DNA of 14,815 bases from Thermoplasmata archaeon (GCA_030606465.1 JAUWGL010000005.1:1-14815); one strand, 5' to 3'; shown: positions 1 through 7,853, counted from the first letter of the stretch. The notes: generated from the sequence alone by a model not told the origin. A program made the numbers and translations.

Positions 1-27
1 CATCACACCAGAAGTCTATTTAGAAGT

Positions 28-197
28 CGTAAGTAAGCTAAAAACAAGGCATCAAAACGTAAGCATTCCAATCTACGGGTAGAGATTTTCTTACGTTTGG
101 AACGTAAGCAGAGAACACAAGGCGTAAGCCGGAAGTTGAAAACGTAAGTCGGCTGTTTGAGAACGTAAGGTGCTGGGTGTAGGCCGTAAGCCTCTTT
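28..197. repeat. Array of cgtaag hexamers with about 20-21 bp period
   Basis: The hexamer cgtaag starts at 28, 58, 103, 123, 143, 164 and 185. The last five copies are 20, 20, 21 and 21 bp apart, close to two helical turns. An inverted copy (cttacg) lies at 90-95. Sequence between the hexamers is not conserved, so this is not a simple tandem duplication or a CRISPR array. The array sits upstream of the peptidase promoter, on the same face of the helix, which would suit cooperative binding of a protein. That role is inference. The last unit is part of a longer direct repeat found again at 4311-4338. Confidence 0.6.
170..197 (+). repeat. 28-bp direct repeat, left copy
   Basis: These 28 bases match 4311-4338 in the same orientation with two mismatches; the exact core is ctgggtgtaggccgtaagcc (173-192). 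The two copies bracket the C25 peptidase gene with its promoter. The repeat contains the last cgtaag of the upstream array. It could be a dispersed repeat, a recombination site or a binding site; the sequence alone does not decide. Confidence 0.7.
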
Positions 198-382
198 ACA
201 TTGTGTATTGTTTGACAAATCAGATAATATCATAAGACAGAAGATCAAGTAGATAAAACTCACTGACCATGAGTAAATATGGATATTTCTTCTATCCTTC
301 TTATTTTTGGGAGGTTAAATAGTAGCGTTGAGCTGAAATCAATTTAATTGTTTTTGTAATAAATGTTGGAGTAAATATTTTA

Positions 383-428
383 GAGGAAACATTTAAAACC
401 CTTTATTAGATATATAATTTGTGGAGGT
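383..428 (+). promoter_or_regulatory. Archaeal promoter and Shine-Dalgarno of the C25 peptidase
   Basis: A TATA-like atttaaaa at 391-398 is preceded by a purine-rich BRE-like gaggaaac (383-390). This predicts a transcription start near 420 and a leader of about 17 nt. A strong Shine-Dalgarno, ggaggt (423-428), lies 8 nt before the ATG at 437 and supports that start. Positions 198-382 are AT-rich with no gene or RNA that I can recognise. Confidence 0.55.
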
Positions 429-436
429 AATAAGAG

Positions 437-3400
437 ATGAAATATTCTAAAATAACAAAAATTGGAGCAGTTGTAATAGCAATAATTTTTCTAGGTAGTA
501 TGATAGTGCTACCTATGAGTGGTGCAGTTAATATAAAAATAAATAAAAGTGCCATCTTAAAGCAGGTGGATAAAAATAGAAACCAATATGATACAATCGA
601 ACTTCCACCTACAGAAAACGTTGGTATTCCTCAACGGTATGATACAATCTATATACCTGAAGAGGATGTTTCATTAGCAGGCTTACAGAATGATATCGGA
701 TACAATTGTGATGCTGGTAATAACATTGTTAAATCTTTTCCACTGTATGCTGGAGAACCTGTGAATGAACGTATTCCTGGAAATGGACGTACGGGTGAAT
801 TAGATCCAGGTAGTGGTGATGATGCTGACTGGTATAAGTTTTCTGTCTGTGAAGGTCAAACTCTTTCTGCTACGCTAACCACTAGTGAAGATTATGATTA
901 TAGCTTTTCGAACTCCCTTGGGGAGGATGTTGGTCATAGCTATACTGCTGATGCAACCGGGATGTATTTCATTCAAATTTTCGCGAACTCTGGTGCGGAT
1001 GACGGTGAGTATGAGTTTGATATAACGATTGGTGGGCAGAATGATGCAGACACAGGTGGTGATGCTGGAAATAGCATCAGTCAGGCTACATCCATAAGCG
1101 AAGGTTCTTACACAGGGTACATGGATTATGATGACCAGGAGGACTGGTATAGTTTTACGGCAAACTCTGGCCAGGGTATTTTTGTAACAATAGAACAAGC
1201 AGATGATAGAGAAGCAGATTTCGACATTCATCTGTATAATCCATCTGACGAATTGGTTTGCTCAGCTCAATATTATGGTGAAGATGAACTTGAATTTCCC
1301 GCTGATGCCTCTGGGACTTGGAAGATAAAAATTGACATGTTCCCAGGATGGGATGAGAGTAAATGGCCTGATAACTACTTCCTTTATGGAGCAGGTGCCT
1401 ATGAACTTGATTTAGATATTGGCGGTACAGCAGAAGCCCCACCTGTCCCAATGCCACAGCCTGATATAACACCAGTTGCACAAACATTTATTGTCAATGA
1501 TGATCCTAGTAGTAATAAAGACGAATATGGGTATCTCGCGGCAGTTCCTGCAGCAAACTACCTCAGCGGAGGAAAGAGATTTGTCTCTCCGATAGTGTAC
1601 CAAGGTGTTGACTTCATTCCAACTTGGTTCACAACAGTGGATGAAACCACTCAGTATCTCCTTGATGATTGGAATACCTATCTATCGAGACATAGTAAAA
1701 CAGCAGCGGAATATAACATTCTAAGTGATCCAGTGAAAGCAGCTGCAGATATTGCAACAAAACGATGGAGTTCCTCAGATACAGTGGTTCTTGCAGTTGA
1801 TGGAAGTGGTTTTGCTGATGAGATAATAAATGTCGTGGACGACGATGTAACACTTTCCTCTCCGCCGTCTACTACCACTGTTCAGCCTGAGAGTTTAAAG
1901 GATTTTGGAGGGACTTTTGCATCTCCAACGCTCATTGGTAAAAAATGGGGTGCGATTCATTTAATTGGAAAGGGTGATGACTTTTCCGGTGATACAGGTT
2001 TAATCACTCCGAGATATGAGGGCGTAATGGATGACTGGTGGCCTTTCCCATATGATTCTAATGGCGAGGATTTAGATACGTTCTATCCAATCACCCGCCC
2101 TGGCATATGGTTCCCCTATGTGACGTCAGTAGATGGTTTAGATGAACTTCAAGTTATAAAATACAAGGGAGATAGGTATAACATCCCAATTGATAGCAGT
2201 GATTGCAGTATAGAGGTTACAATTACAACAGATAATCCTTCGAATTTAATAGTGTATCTTGTTGATCCAGAAGGTAATGTGCGGAGGCCAATGGTTCCTC
2301 ATTATAACGGTGGAGATATAAATCCCCTTCACCAGTGGAATGGTGGACATTGGAAACATGATCAAGCAGAGTTCCGTACTTGGATAATAGAACCACATAC
2401 TGATTTTTCTGTCGATGTTAATAATGCAATGGAAGGTACATGGACTGCTATTGTAGTCCCATTTTTAGATCATGAAGCAGGAGATACCGGTTTTAACGGG
2501 GAATATCATATTACGGCCAATATAAGGAAATATAATCCTGATAGAATCTCAGCTGCACTTTCAGCTGCAAATGGCGCTGTAATTGCTTCAATGAAACATG
2601 CACCATTGCTATATGTAAACAAGGATTCTGTTCCATCTGAGACATCAGATGCGATATCTCAACTTGGAGCATCAAACAAAATTTTCGTAAACATCAATGA
2701 TGTAAGCAGCGCAAATCCAGGTGGTACAGAATATACTACGATGCAGGAAGTAATTGATGTTATAAAAGCAGATTCTCATTCTGAGAACTTCATTACTATT
2801 ACTTCTCTTGGAACTGGTGATGGTTATTTTGCACCCGCAGCGATGATGGCTGCATATCATGTCTCACCGGTGTTAAATATTGGTGAAGCTAAGGAGGCGT
2901 ATAATACGTTAGATGCGATGGCAGCTTGGCGGGAATACGCTGGTGATTATTACCATGGTTGCAGATCAGTAGGTCATCTTCCACAAATGAGTGAACCGAT
3001 TGAATTGAAAAATCCTCCATCATTGTTAGATCTAATAATATACTACTTTACACATGAAGATGAAGACGGCAATAGAGAACTTCCACCAGTTGGACTTGAC
3101 TTAAAGTTACAATGGTTCAGCACCGTTCATGATGGAATCCATGACCTTATCGCAGGTTACGGTCTCGATAAGGCGGGGCAAGAAGTATACATGTTCGTTG
3201 CACCAAGAGATACAGACATACGCGATCCAATAACTAGAGCGATGGTAGGAAATAACTCTTATGCTGGGCATATTCCTGTAGAAACACCGGCGTTCTCATC
3301 TGATGTGATCTGCAGGGATATTCTTTATCCAGCTGTTATCTATGCCAACCCAGGTAGAGATGTAATAACCTCTCAAATGATGAACTTCCCAGATGGATAT

Positions 3401-4180
3401 ACATGGAGTGCAAATGATGGAAATGGATATCCTAATTATGCATCTCGTTCTAATAAACAATCGTTTTCATCTCAGGGAAGATTCTACGAGGGACACTGCA
3501 TATGGGACAACTTACTGGAAAGATATAACACAGGGGCAAGCCTTAGCTACTATACTGGCCATGGAACTGGTGGATCTGGCATATCCGCACAATACAAGAA
3601 CATTGCTGAACAATTCCCACTTGCAGAACCTAGATATGATCATCTCAAAGATTTTGACTGGTGGGATAGCTGGCGTGGCTACAGCGGGTATGATAACCAA
3701 CAGACAAAAACCTGCCGAGAGCCTGGAGCTTCAGCTTATAACGCACAAGAACCTAACCTATATGACATCATTCATTTCAAATGGGTAGATCAATTATTCG
3801 AAAATCTTCACAGTGAAATGGAATTCTGGAGTTCATGTACCACTGGTGAACACTGGGGGCCCATGGTATACCTATCGCATGGATCAGCGATCTGGTTTGG
3901 ATGCGCTGGATCAGCATATGGTGTACAAGATGATTTACATAATAGTTGGATGTTCCATGATGTCTTAGTAGAAGGAAAAGGCATTGGAGAGTCACAATCA
4001 AAATACCAATGGCTCTTTAACCGTGATTTTACAACCGGTGATCCCGCAACATTGTATGGACGGTCAACTCTTTTCCAATTGTCTTCGGGTGGTCTAACAA
4101 ATGTTAAGGCGCTCTTTGGAGATCCAACGATGACCTGTTACAGTCCAGACTGGATTGAACCAACACCAGTAAATCCATAA
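437..4180 (+). CDS. Exported multidomain C25 (gingipain-like) cysteine peptidase
   Basis: A 1247-residue exported protein. Residues 1-30 form a signal peptide (basic start, hydrophobic 10-27). Two PPC-type beta-sandwich domains follow (about 110-200 and 205-330; both contain a DDADWY/DQEDWY-like motif and end in an IGG). Residues 370-475 and 700-760 resemble cell-wall-binding repeat 2 (ADIATKRW...DTVVLA; APLLYVNKDSVPSE...LGASNK). Another beta-sandwich lies between them (about 590-695). The C-terminal third (about 920-1235) is a C25-like catalytic domain with the probable dyad His1042 (YYTGHGTGG) and Cys1134 (WSSCTTGE), closing with LFGDPT as gingipains do. The His-Cys distance (92 residues) is much longer than in RgpB. 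There is no C-terminal anchor or sorting domain, so it may be released or held by CWB2-like contacts. A role in extracellular protein degradation is inferred. C25 is clear; the domain borders are approximate. Confidence 0.85.
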   Translation: MKYSKITKIGAVVIAIIFLGSMIVLPMSGAVNIKINKSAILKQVDKNRNQYDTIELPPTENVGIPQRYDTIYIPEEDVSLAGLQNDIGYNCDAGNNIVKSFPLYAGEPVNERIPGNGRTGELDPGSGDDADWYKFSVCEGQTLSATLTTSEDYDYSFSNSLGEDVGHSYTADATGMYFIQIFANSGADDGEYEFDITIGGQNDADTGGDAGNSISQATSISEGSYTGYMDYDDQEDWYSFTANSGQGIFVTIEQADDREADFDIHLYNPSDELVCSAQYYGEDELEFPADASGTWKIKIDMFPGWDESKWPDNYFLYGAGAYELDLDIGGTAEAPPVPMPQPDITPVAQTFIVNDDPSSNKDEYGYLAAVPAANYLSGGKRFVSPIVYQGVDFIPTWFTTVDETTQYLLDDWNTYLSRHSKTAAEYNILSDPVKAAADIATKRWSSSDTVVLAVDGSGFADEIINVVDDDVTLSSPPSTTTVQPESLKDFGGTFASPTLIGKKWGAIHLIGKGDDFSGDTGLITPRYEGVMDDWWPFPYDSNGEDLDTFYPITRPGIWFPYVTSVDGLDELQVIKYKGDRYNIPIDSSDCSIEVTITTDNPSNLIVYLVDPEGNVRRPMVPHYNGGDINPLHQWNGGHWKHDQAEFRTWIIEPHTDFSVDVNNAMEGTWTAIVVPFLDHEAGDTGFNGEYHITANIRKYNPDRISAALSAANGAVIASMKHAPLLYVNKDSVPSETSDAISQLGASNKIFVNINDVSSANPGGTEYTTMQEVIDVIKADSHSENFITITSLGTGDGYFAPAAMMAAYHVSPVLNIGEAKEAYNTLDAMAAWREYAGDYYHGCRSVGHLPQMSEPIELKNPPSLLDLIIYYFTHEDEDGNRELPPVGLDLKLQWFSTVHDGIHDLIAGYGLDKAGQEVYMFVAPRDTDIRDPITRAMVGNNSYAGHIPVETPAFSSDVICRDILYPAVIYANPGRDVITSQMMNFPDGYTWSANDGNGYPNYASRSNKQSFSSQGRFYEGHCIWDNLLERYNTGASLSYYTGHGTGGSGISAQYKNIAEQFPLAEPRYDHLKDFDWWDSWRGYSGYDNQQTKTCREPGASAYNAQEPNLYDIIHFKWVDQLFENLHSEMEFWSSCTTGEHWGPMVYLSHGSAIWFGCAGSAYGVQDDLHNSWMFHDVLVEGKGIGESQSKYQWLFNRDFTTGDPATLYGRSTLFQLSSGGLTNVKALFGDPTMTCYSPDWIEPTPVNP

Positions 4181-4188
4181 AACCTCTC

Positions 4189-4216
4189 TTCTTTCTTTTA
4201 TTTTTTTAACTTATTT
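4189..4216 (+). terminator. T-rich terminator after the peptidase gene
   Basis: A pyrimidine/T-rich run including ttttattttttt begins about 10 bp after the stop codon. T tracts of this kind terminate archaeal transcription without needing a hairpin. No strong stem precedes it. Confidence 0.5.
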
Positions 4217-4310
4217 TTCACCTGGAGAAATAGGGCTATAATGTATTAGCTGTTTTGAAATTGTAAATTGTGGGATGCTTAAAAGACTGGGCGCTTTAAG
4301 AAGATGCAAT

Positions 4311-4338
4311 GTACTGGGTGTAGGCCGTAAGCCCCTTT
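4311..4338 (+). repeat. 28-bp direct repeat, right copy
   Basis: Second copy of the 170-197 sequence, same orientation, two mismatches. It lies between the peptidase terminator and the 3' end of hycI. A small inverted repeat (cttaaa at 4278-4283 with tttaag at 4295-4300) lies just before it. No further cgtaag array accompanies this copy. Confidence 0.7.
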
Positions 4339-4348
4339 CTGTTTTTTA

Positions 4349-4792
4349 TTAAAGTGTTTCTATTTGACATAGGTTATTGTTTTTTATGATTTCTACCAGT
4401 TTGTCAGCACTGTTTTTCACTATGTCTGTAAGTTTACCTGACATTGTTTTAGGTTGAATACCAATAAAAAATATGTTTTCAACATGCTGCTCAAGATATC
4501 GTATTAAAACAGATATGGGAATTCCATGAGTACTGATTGTCATAACACCGATTTTTTCTTTTGGAACAATACGAATATCGCCAGGTTTAAGATTCATTTC
4601 CACAGCATCAACAATAATTAGGTTCTTTGGCCTGTTTTTTTTAATAATCGAAGTATAATTTTCAGGCGTAGTTCCACAGTCTATGATAAAAATATTATTA
4701 TGTTGTTTATCACTTAATTTACCTGCAACATATGGACCAACAGAATCATCTCCGCCTTCTCTGTTGCCAATGCACATTATAAAATAATCCAT
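4349..4792 (-). CDS. hycI: Hydrogenase maturation protease, HycI type (peptidase M52)
   Basis: A nickel-dependent endopeptidase that removes the C-terminal extension of the [NiFe] hydrogenase large subunit after Ni insertion, in the cytoplasm. From the ATG at 4792 it has 147 residues, the usual family size. The three Ni-sensing residues are visible: Asp16 (GGDDSVGP), Asp62 (LIIVDAVEM) and His89 (STHGIP). The HycI-type FIGIQP segment and APEN-like TPEN also fit E. coli HycI closely. An in-frame TTG at 4804 would add four residues; ATG is preferred, and neither has a clear Shine-Dalgarno. Its likely substrate is the large subunit at 11296-12534, which carries a matching extension. It is not co-transcribed with that operon, lying about 6.5 kb away on the other strand. 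Confidence 0.9.
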   Translation of the reverse strand: MDYFIMCIGNREGGDDSVGPYVAGKLSDKQHNNIFIIDCGTTPENYTSIIKKNRPKNLIIVDAVEMNLKPGDIRIVPKEKIGVMTISTHGIPISVLIRYLEQHVENIFFIGIQPKTMSGKLTDIVKNSADKLVEIIKNNNLCQIETL

Positions 4793-4844
4793 CTTATAAC
4801 TCAAACAAACAAAAATAGAAAAAGGTTGCGTTCAAACTAATTGT

Positions 4845-4855
4845 TAATTATAAAA
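4845..4855 (-). promoter_or_regulatory. Possible TATA box for hycI
   Basis: On the minus strand this reads as tttataattaa and would place transcription start near 4824, about 30 nt before the ATG at 4792. The adjoining T run could also act as terminator for the membrane-protein gene upstream. Weak by itself. Confidence 0.3.
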
Positions 4856-4893
4856 AATTGACATTATCAGTTCTTTTTTCCAGATTAACTAGT

Positions 4894-5355
4894 TCATGTA
4901 AGATATGGATAAAAAAAGCCGCCTATTTTAAATCCAACTATTAGACCCATTGCGATTAGCATCCCAAGTCGAGTATTTTCTGGTAGGCTTTCATCTTTTA
5001 CTGCACCAATTATTAATCCAATTGCGAGAAGGATTACTCCGGTGTACTGAATTTGATTTCCAACTGTTGCTATTATCCTTTTATTATCATTATATTCTTT
5101 ATATTCTATTTCATAATTGTTTACTGCTTCTTCGTACTCCTCCATAGCCTCCGAATAAGAATAGTTACCATAAGCGTCATAACTACCGCTATAATCTGGA
5201 TATTCAGGTTGTACCGGTGCCTCAAAAAAACCCATACCCGTAATTATTATACCACCCGTCATTAGTATAATAAGTCCTATGATTATTAGTGAGATGTAGC
5301 TACGAGAGGCAGGATGCCTATATTGTGTTGGTGGTCTATTATAATCTCCATTCAT
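4894..5355 (-). CDS. Three-helix membrane protein, paralogue of the upstream gene
   Basis: Unrecognised 153-residue membrane protein. It has a short Pro/Arg-containing N-terminal tail (1-19), a first helix at about 20-43, an acidic tyrosine-rich loop (45-90, repeated E/Y-rich pattern such as EEYEEAV and YEIEYKEY), and two more helices at about 103-119 and 129-149. The last 60 residues are nearly identical to the neighbouring gene at 5393-5842, with an 18-residue stretch (RLGMLIAMGLIVGFKIGG) exactly shared, so the pair arose by tandem duplication. The loop between helices 1 and 2 is about 20 residues longer here. It begins 37 bp after the paralogue ends and has its own TATA box. No function can be assigned from sequence. 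Confidence 0.8.
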   Translation of the reverse strand: MNGDYNRPPTQYRHPASRSYISLIIIGLIILMTGGIIITGMGFFEAPVQPEYPDYSGSYDAYGNYSYSEAMEEYEEAVNNYEIEYKEYNDNKRIIATVGNQIQYTGVILLAIGLIIGAVKDESLPENTRLGMLIAMGLIVGFKIGGFFYPYLT

Positions 5356-5380
5356 GTCCTATCACGCTTTAATTTTTATT

Positions 5381-5390
5381 TTAAATATTT
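5381..5390 (-). promoter_or_regulatory. TATA box of the 4894-5355 membrane gene
   Basis: The minus strand reads aaatatttaa, centred about 30 bp before the ATG at 5355, so the transcript would have only a few leader bases. The same core occurs before the paralogue (5876-5890), suggesting that the promoter was duplicated with the gene. Confidence 0.5.
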
Positions 5391-5392
5391 TA

Positions 5393-5842
5393 CTAGCCAT
5401 AGTTTACAATCGAGAAATAGCCGCCTATTTTAAATCCGACTATTAGGCCCATTGCGATTAGCATTCCAAGTCGAGTATTTGCTGGTAAACTCTTATCGTT
5501 GATGGCACCAATCGTTAAACCAACAGAGAGAAGTATTACACCTATGTATTCAACTATATTTCCAATTGTTGTAATCATTCTTCTATTATCTCTATACTCC
5601 TTATCACCACCATACATACTACTTACGCTGCTGCCGTCATCTTCACCAGTATCTAAAAAACCGAAACTGAACCATATTATACCGCCTACTAAAAGTATGA
5701 TAATACCCACAATAATAAGTGCTAAATATCCACGAGAAGGAGGAGAACTATACCCTGGGGGCCTACTTTGCGGTGGTCTACTTTGTGGAGCAGGTGTTGT
5801 TCTTCCAACTGATGTTTGTGAAATACCAAATCCCTCATCCAT
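5393..5842 (-). CDS. Three-helix membrane protein with proline-rich N-terminal tail
   Basis: Unrecognised 149-residue membrane protein. Residues 1-37 form a Pro/Ser/Arg-rich tail with a short repeat (QSRPPQSRPPG). Helix 1 spans about 39-62, an acidic Gly/Ser loop 63-85, and helices 2 and 3 about 95-114 and 124-143. It is the paralogue of the next gene downstream (4894-5355). Identity is highest from the loop after helix 2 through helix 3, at DNA level too (5419-5532 against 4917-5030, offset 502 bp). The ATG at 5842 is preferred; an ATG at 5849 is out of frame and stops after four codons. The positively charged tail suggests a cytosolic N terminus. Function unknown. Confidence 0.8.
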   Translation of the reverse strand: MDEGFGISQTSVGRTTPAPQSRPPQSRPPGYSSPPSRGYLALIIVGIIILLVGGIIWFSFGFLDTGEDDGSSVSSMYGGDKEYRDNRRMITTIGNIVEYIGVILLSVGLTIGAINDKSLPANTRLGMLIAMGLIVGFKIGGYFSIVNYG

Positions 5843-5875
5843 AAGCCATCAAAAAATAGGTACATTATTTCATGT

Positions 5876-5890
5876 GGTTAAATATTTCGA
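5876..5890 (-). promoter_or_regulatory. Promoter of the 5393-5842 membrane gene
   Basis: The minus strand reads tcgaaatatttaacc: a BRE-like tcgaa followed by an atatttaa TATA box. Predicted start is near 5857, about 15 nt before the ATG. Confidence 0.5.
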
Positions 5891-5915
5891 TTTCTTCAAT
5901 GATATCCTAAAAGTA

Positions 5916-7280
5916 TTAGAATCTCTCAAGAATTCCTCTAGCAGCAATAATCCCTGTTGCTGCAGATGCAACAATACCACGTGAAAGACCAGCTCCATCG
6001 CCTGCGACAAAAAAACCTGGTATGTTTGTTTCCAGGTTTTTATCTACAAGAAAACGCATAGAATAAAACTTAATTTCAGGAGCATACAAAAGTGTTGAAT
6101 CAGAGTTAACACCAGGAATAACTTTATCAAGCTTATCAAGTCCTTCTATTATATTGGTAACAATTCGATGTGGCAAAGCCATAGATATATCCCCCGGTGT
6201 TGCATTTTTTAATGTAGGTTTAACATATGATTTCTGAATACGGCTTTTTGTTGAACGCCTTCCCATTATAAGATCCTCTAAACGTTGAACAATAGGCATT
6301 TTACCACCAATTGTTGTAGCAAGCTTAGCAATTGAAACACCATACTCAGTAGTATTCTCTAGAGGATGAGTAAGTCGTATATTTGTTAACAAAGCAAAGT
6401 TCGTATTCTCAGATTTGACATTAGTAATAGAATGACCATTAACACCAATATAATCACCATAATCCTCCATGACAACAAAACCATTAGGACAAGTACAAAA
6501 AGTCCTAACAAAATCATCAAAACTCCTCGTATAAATATGAAACTTCGGATCCCATACATGTTCAACAATGCTGTCCATAACAACAGCAGGAATCTCAACC
6601 CGTACCCCAATATCAATAGGAGCAAACTTAGTCTTTATATTAAGTCTCTTAGCCTCAGAATTTAACCAATCAGCACCAGATCTACCAGTAGCAGCAAGAA
6701 CATATCTCGTCTCAATTTCCTTGCCGTCATCTAAGATTATTTTAAAACCGTTTTCACAGCATATTTGCTTAACCTCAGTATTCAATAAAAAACTTACACC
6801 CTTGCTTTCCAGATACTTCCTTATAGAATTAACAACTGATGGTAACCTATCAGAGCCAATATGCCGCTGAGGTATAGGTATAAACTTAATACCGTGACAA
6901 GCTGCTGTTTTCTCCAAACCCAAAGAGTCACCCTTGTATAGTTTTTTCGAGGCACCATGTTCCAAAAAAATATTATCAATTTTTTTAATAAGATCATCAG
7001 CCTCATCTTTTGATACAAACTCTTCAAGGTTTCCACCGACATCTGATTTCAAATTAAGCTTACCATCAGATAGCCCACCAGCTCCACCAAGACCACAAAG
7101 AATATTACAAGGCTTACATTCCCTGCACCTAATAAACCTAGAAATAGAAGGACATTTCCTATTGTTAATATCTTTACCTTTATCTATAACAAGAACCTTA
7201 GCAGATCTTTTGCTAACTAACTCATATGCTGCAAAGAGACCCGCAGGTCCAGCTCCTACAACCACTACATCAAATTTCAA
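5916..7280 (-). CDS. FAD-dependent dehydrogenase of the COG2509 type
   Basis: A 454-residue flavoprotein. An N-terminal Rossmann FAD site (DVVVVGAGPAG, residues 4-14) is followed by a Cys-rich segment (Cys43, 52, 55, 58, 62) leading into GLGGAGGLSDGKLN, a hallmark of this family. ATGRSGADW (197-205) and a C-terminal FAD motif, VAGDGAGLSRGI (425-436), complete the fold. The family is known only as uncharacterised FAD-dependent dehydrogenases, so the substrate is unknown. The start is TTG at 7280: an in-frame TAA lies two codons upstream and the next candidate is inside the Rossmann strand. A TATA box 25-30 bp before the TTG suggests a nearly leaderless mRNA. It follows apt by 45 bp on the same strand. 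The C-x2-C-x2-C-x3-C spacing could bind a metal or Fe-S cluster, but this is inference. Confidence 0.85.
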   Translation of the reverse strand: MKFDVVVVGAGPAGLFAAYELVSKRSAKVLVIDKGKDINNRKCPSISRFIRCRECKPCNILCGLGGAGGLSDGKLNLKSDVGGNLEEFVSKDEADDLIKKIDNIFLEHGASKKLYKGDSLGLEKTAACHGIKFIPIPQRHIGSDRLPSVVNSIRKYLESKGVSFLLNTEVKQICCENGFKIILDDGKEIETRYVLAATGRSGADWLNSEAKRLNIKTKFAPIDIGVRVEIPAVVMDSIVEHVWDPKFHIYTRSFDDFVRTFCTCPNGFVVMEDYGDYIGVNGHSITNVKSENTNFALLTNIRLTHPLENTTEYGVSIAKLATTIGGKMPIVQRLEDLIMGRRSTKSRIQKSYVKPTLKNATPGDISMALPHRIVTNIIEGLDKLDKVIPGVNSDSTLLYAPEIKFYSMRFLVDKNLETNIPGFFVAGDGAGLSRGIVASAATGIIAARGILERF

Positions 7281-7302
7281 GCAACCTTAAAACTGGTAAG
7301 AG

Positions 7303-7312
7303 CTTTAAAAAG
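7303..7312 (-). promoter_or_regulatory. TATA box of the FAD dehydrogenase gene
   Basis: The minus strand reads tttttaaagc within a near-palindrome (agctttaaaaagct). It predicts a start near 7282, essentially at the TTG codon, supporting a leaderless transcript. Confidence 0.45.
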
Positions 7313-7325
7313 CTTATGAAGAAAT

Positions 7326-7853
7326 TCATTTTCCTTCAAATTCTACTATTGAATAGACATTTTCTCCTTTAAGTTTATCTCTGCCTCTGAGATCAACAAG
7401 TTCAACGATAAATGCGCATTCGACAAGTTCTCCACCAAGTTTTTTAACCAGGTTTCTTGCAGCAGATGCTGTTCCAGCAGTTGCGATCAGATCATCAACG
7501 ATTAGGATCTTATCGCCTTTATTTATCGCGTCTTTATGAACCTCGATTTTATCCTTACCATATTCAAGAGTATATTCCTCTGATTCAATCTCAGCAGGTA
7601 GTTTACCTGGTTTACGTATCGGTACAAAACCACAACCCAATAGATATGCAAGAGGCGCTCCAAAAATGAAACCACGTGATTCAATACTAATTACCTTATC
7701 GATTTTTTTATCCTTGTAACGATTATAAAGAAGATCAATGGTTTCCTTAAATCCCTCCGCGTCCTTTAACAATGTTGTAATATCTCTGAACATTATTCCT
7801 TCTTTTGGCCAATGAGGTACTGTCCTGATCTTTGATTTAATAGATTTAGTCAT
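7326..7853 (-). CDS. apt: Adenine phosphoribosyltransferase
   Basis: Converts adenine and PRPP to AMP and pyrophosphate (purine salvage, cytosol). The sequence aligns along its length with bacterial Apt: [15 protein letters not shown] near the start, [37 protein letters not shown], and the PRPP-binding loop [13 protein letters not shown] (residues 116-128). The frame stays open to an ATG at 7910 (194 residues). The internal ATG at 7853 is preferred because it gives 175 residues, the family norm, and has a Shine-Dalgarno (ggtga) 6 nt upstream; the extra 19 residues are not conserved in the family I know. It is divergent from the MTA phosphorylase gene, whose product adenine is the substrate here. 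Confidence 0.92.
   Translation of the reverse strand: MTKSIKSKIRTVPHWPKEGIMFRDITTLLKDAEGFKETIDLLYNRYKDKKIDKVISIESRGFIFGAPLAYLLGCGFVPIRKPGKLPAEIESEEYTLEYGKDKIEVHKDAINKGDKILIVDDLIATAGTASAARNLVKKLGGELVECAFIVELVDLRGRDKLKGENVYSIVEFEGK

Noticed and set aside
28..190. CRISPR-like array
   Set aside because: Only a hexamer is conserved, the spacing is about 20 bp, and there are no repeat-length units or cas genes.
3..263. 86-codon ORF on the minus strand across the cgtaag array
   Set aside because: It runs through the repeat array, has no Shine-Dalgarno or recognisable domain, and its composition follows the repeats. The 20-21 bp spacing does not keep a reading frame, unlike a coding repeat.
269..322. 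17-codon ORF upstream of the peptidase
   Set aside because: No Shine-Dalgarno or similarity; it is too short to support in an AT-rich leader region.
3393..3788. 131-codon plus-strand ORF inside the peptidase gene
   Set aside because: It is a frame shadow within the C25 catalytic region; the main frame carries the motifs.
4278..4300. Hairpin cttaaa...tttaag near the right-hand repeat
   Set aside because: A six-base AT-rich stem with no T run or conserved context; likely by chance.
5499..5984. 161-codon plus-strand ORF opposite the membrane-protein and FAD genes
   Set aside because: It lies antisense to conserved coding sequence; its hydrophobic and proline-rich parts mirror the minus-strand gene.
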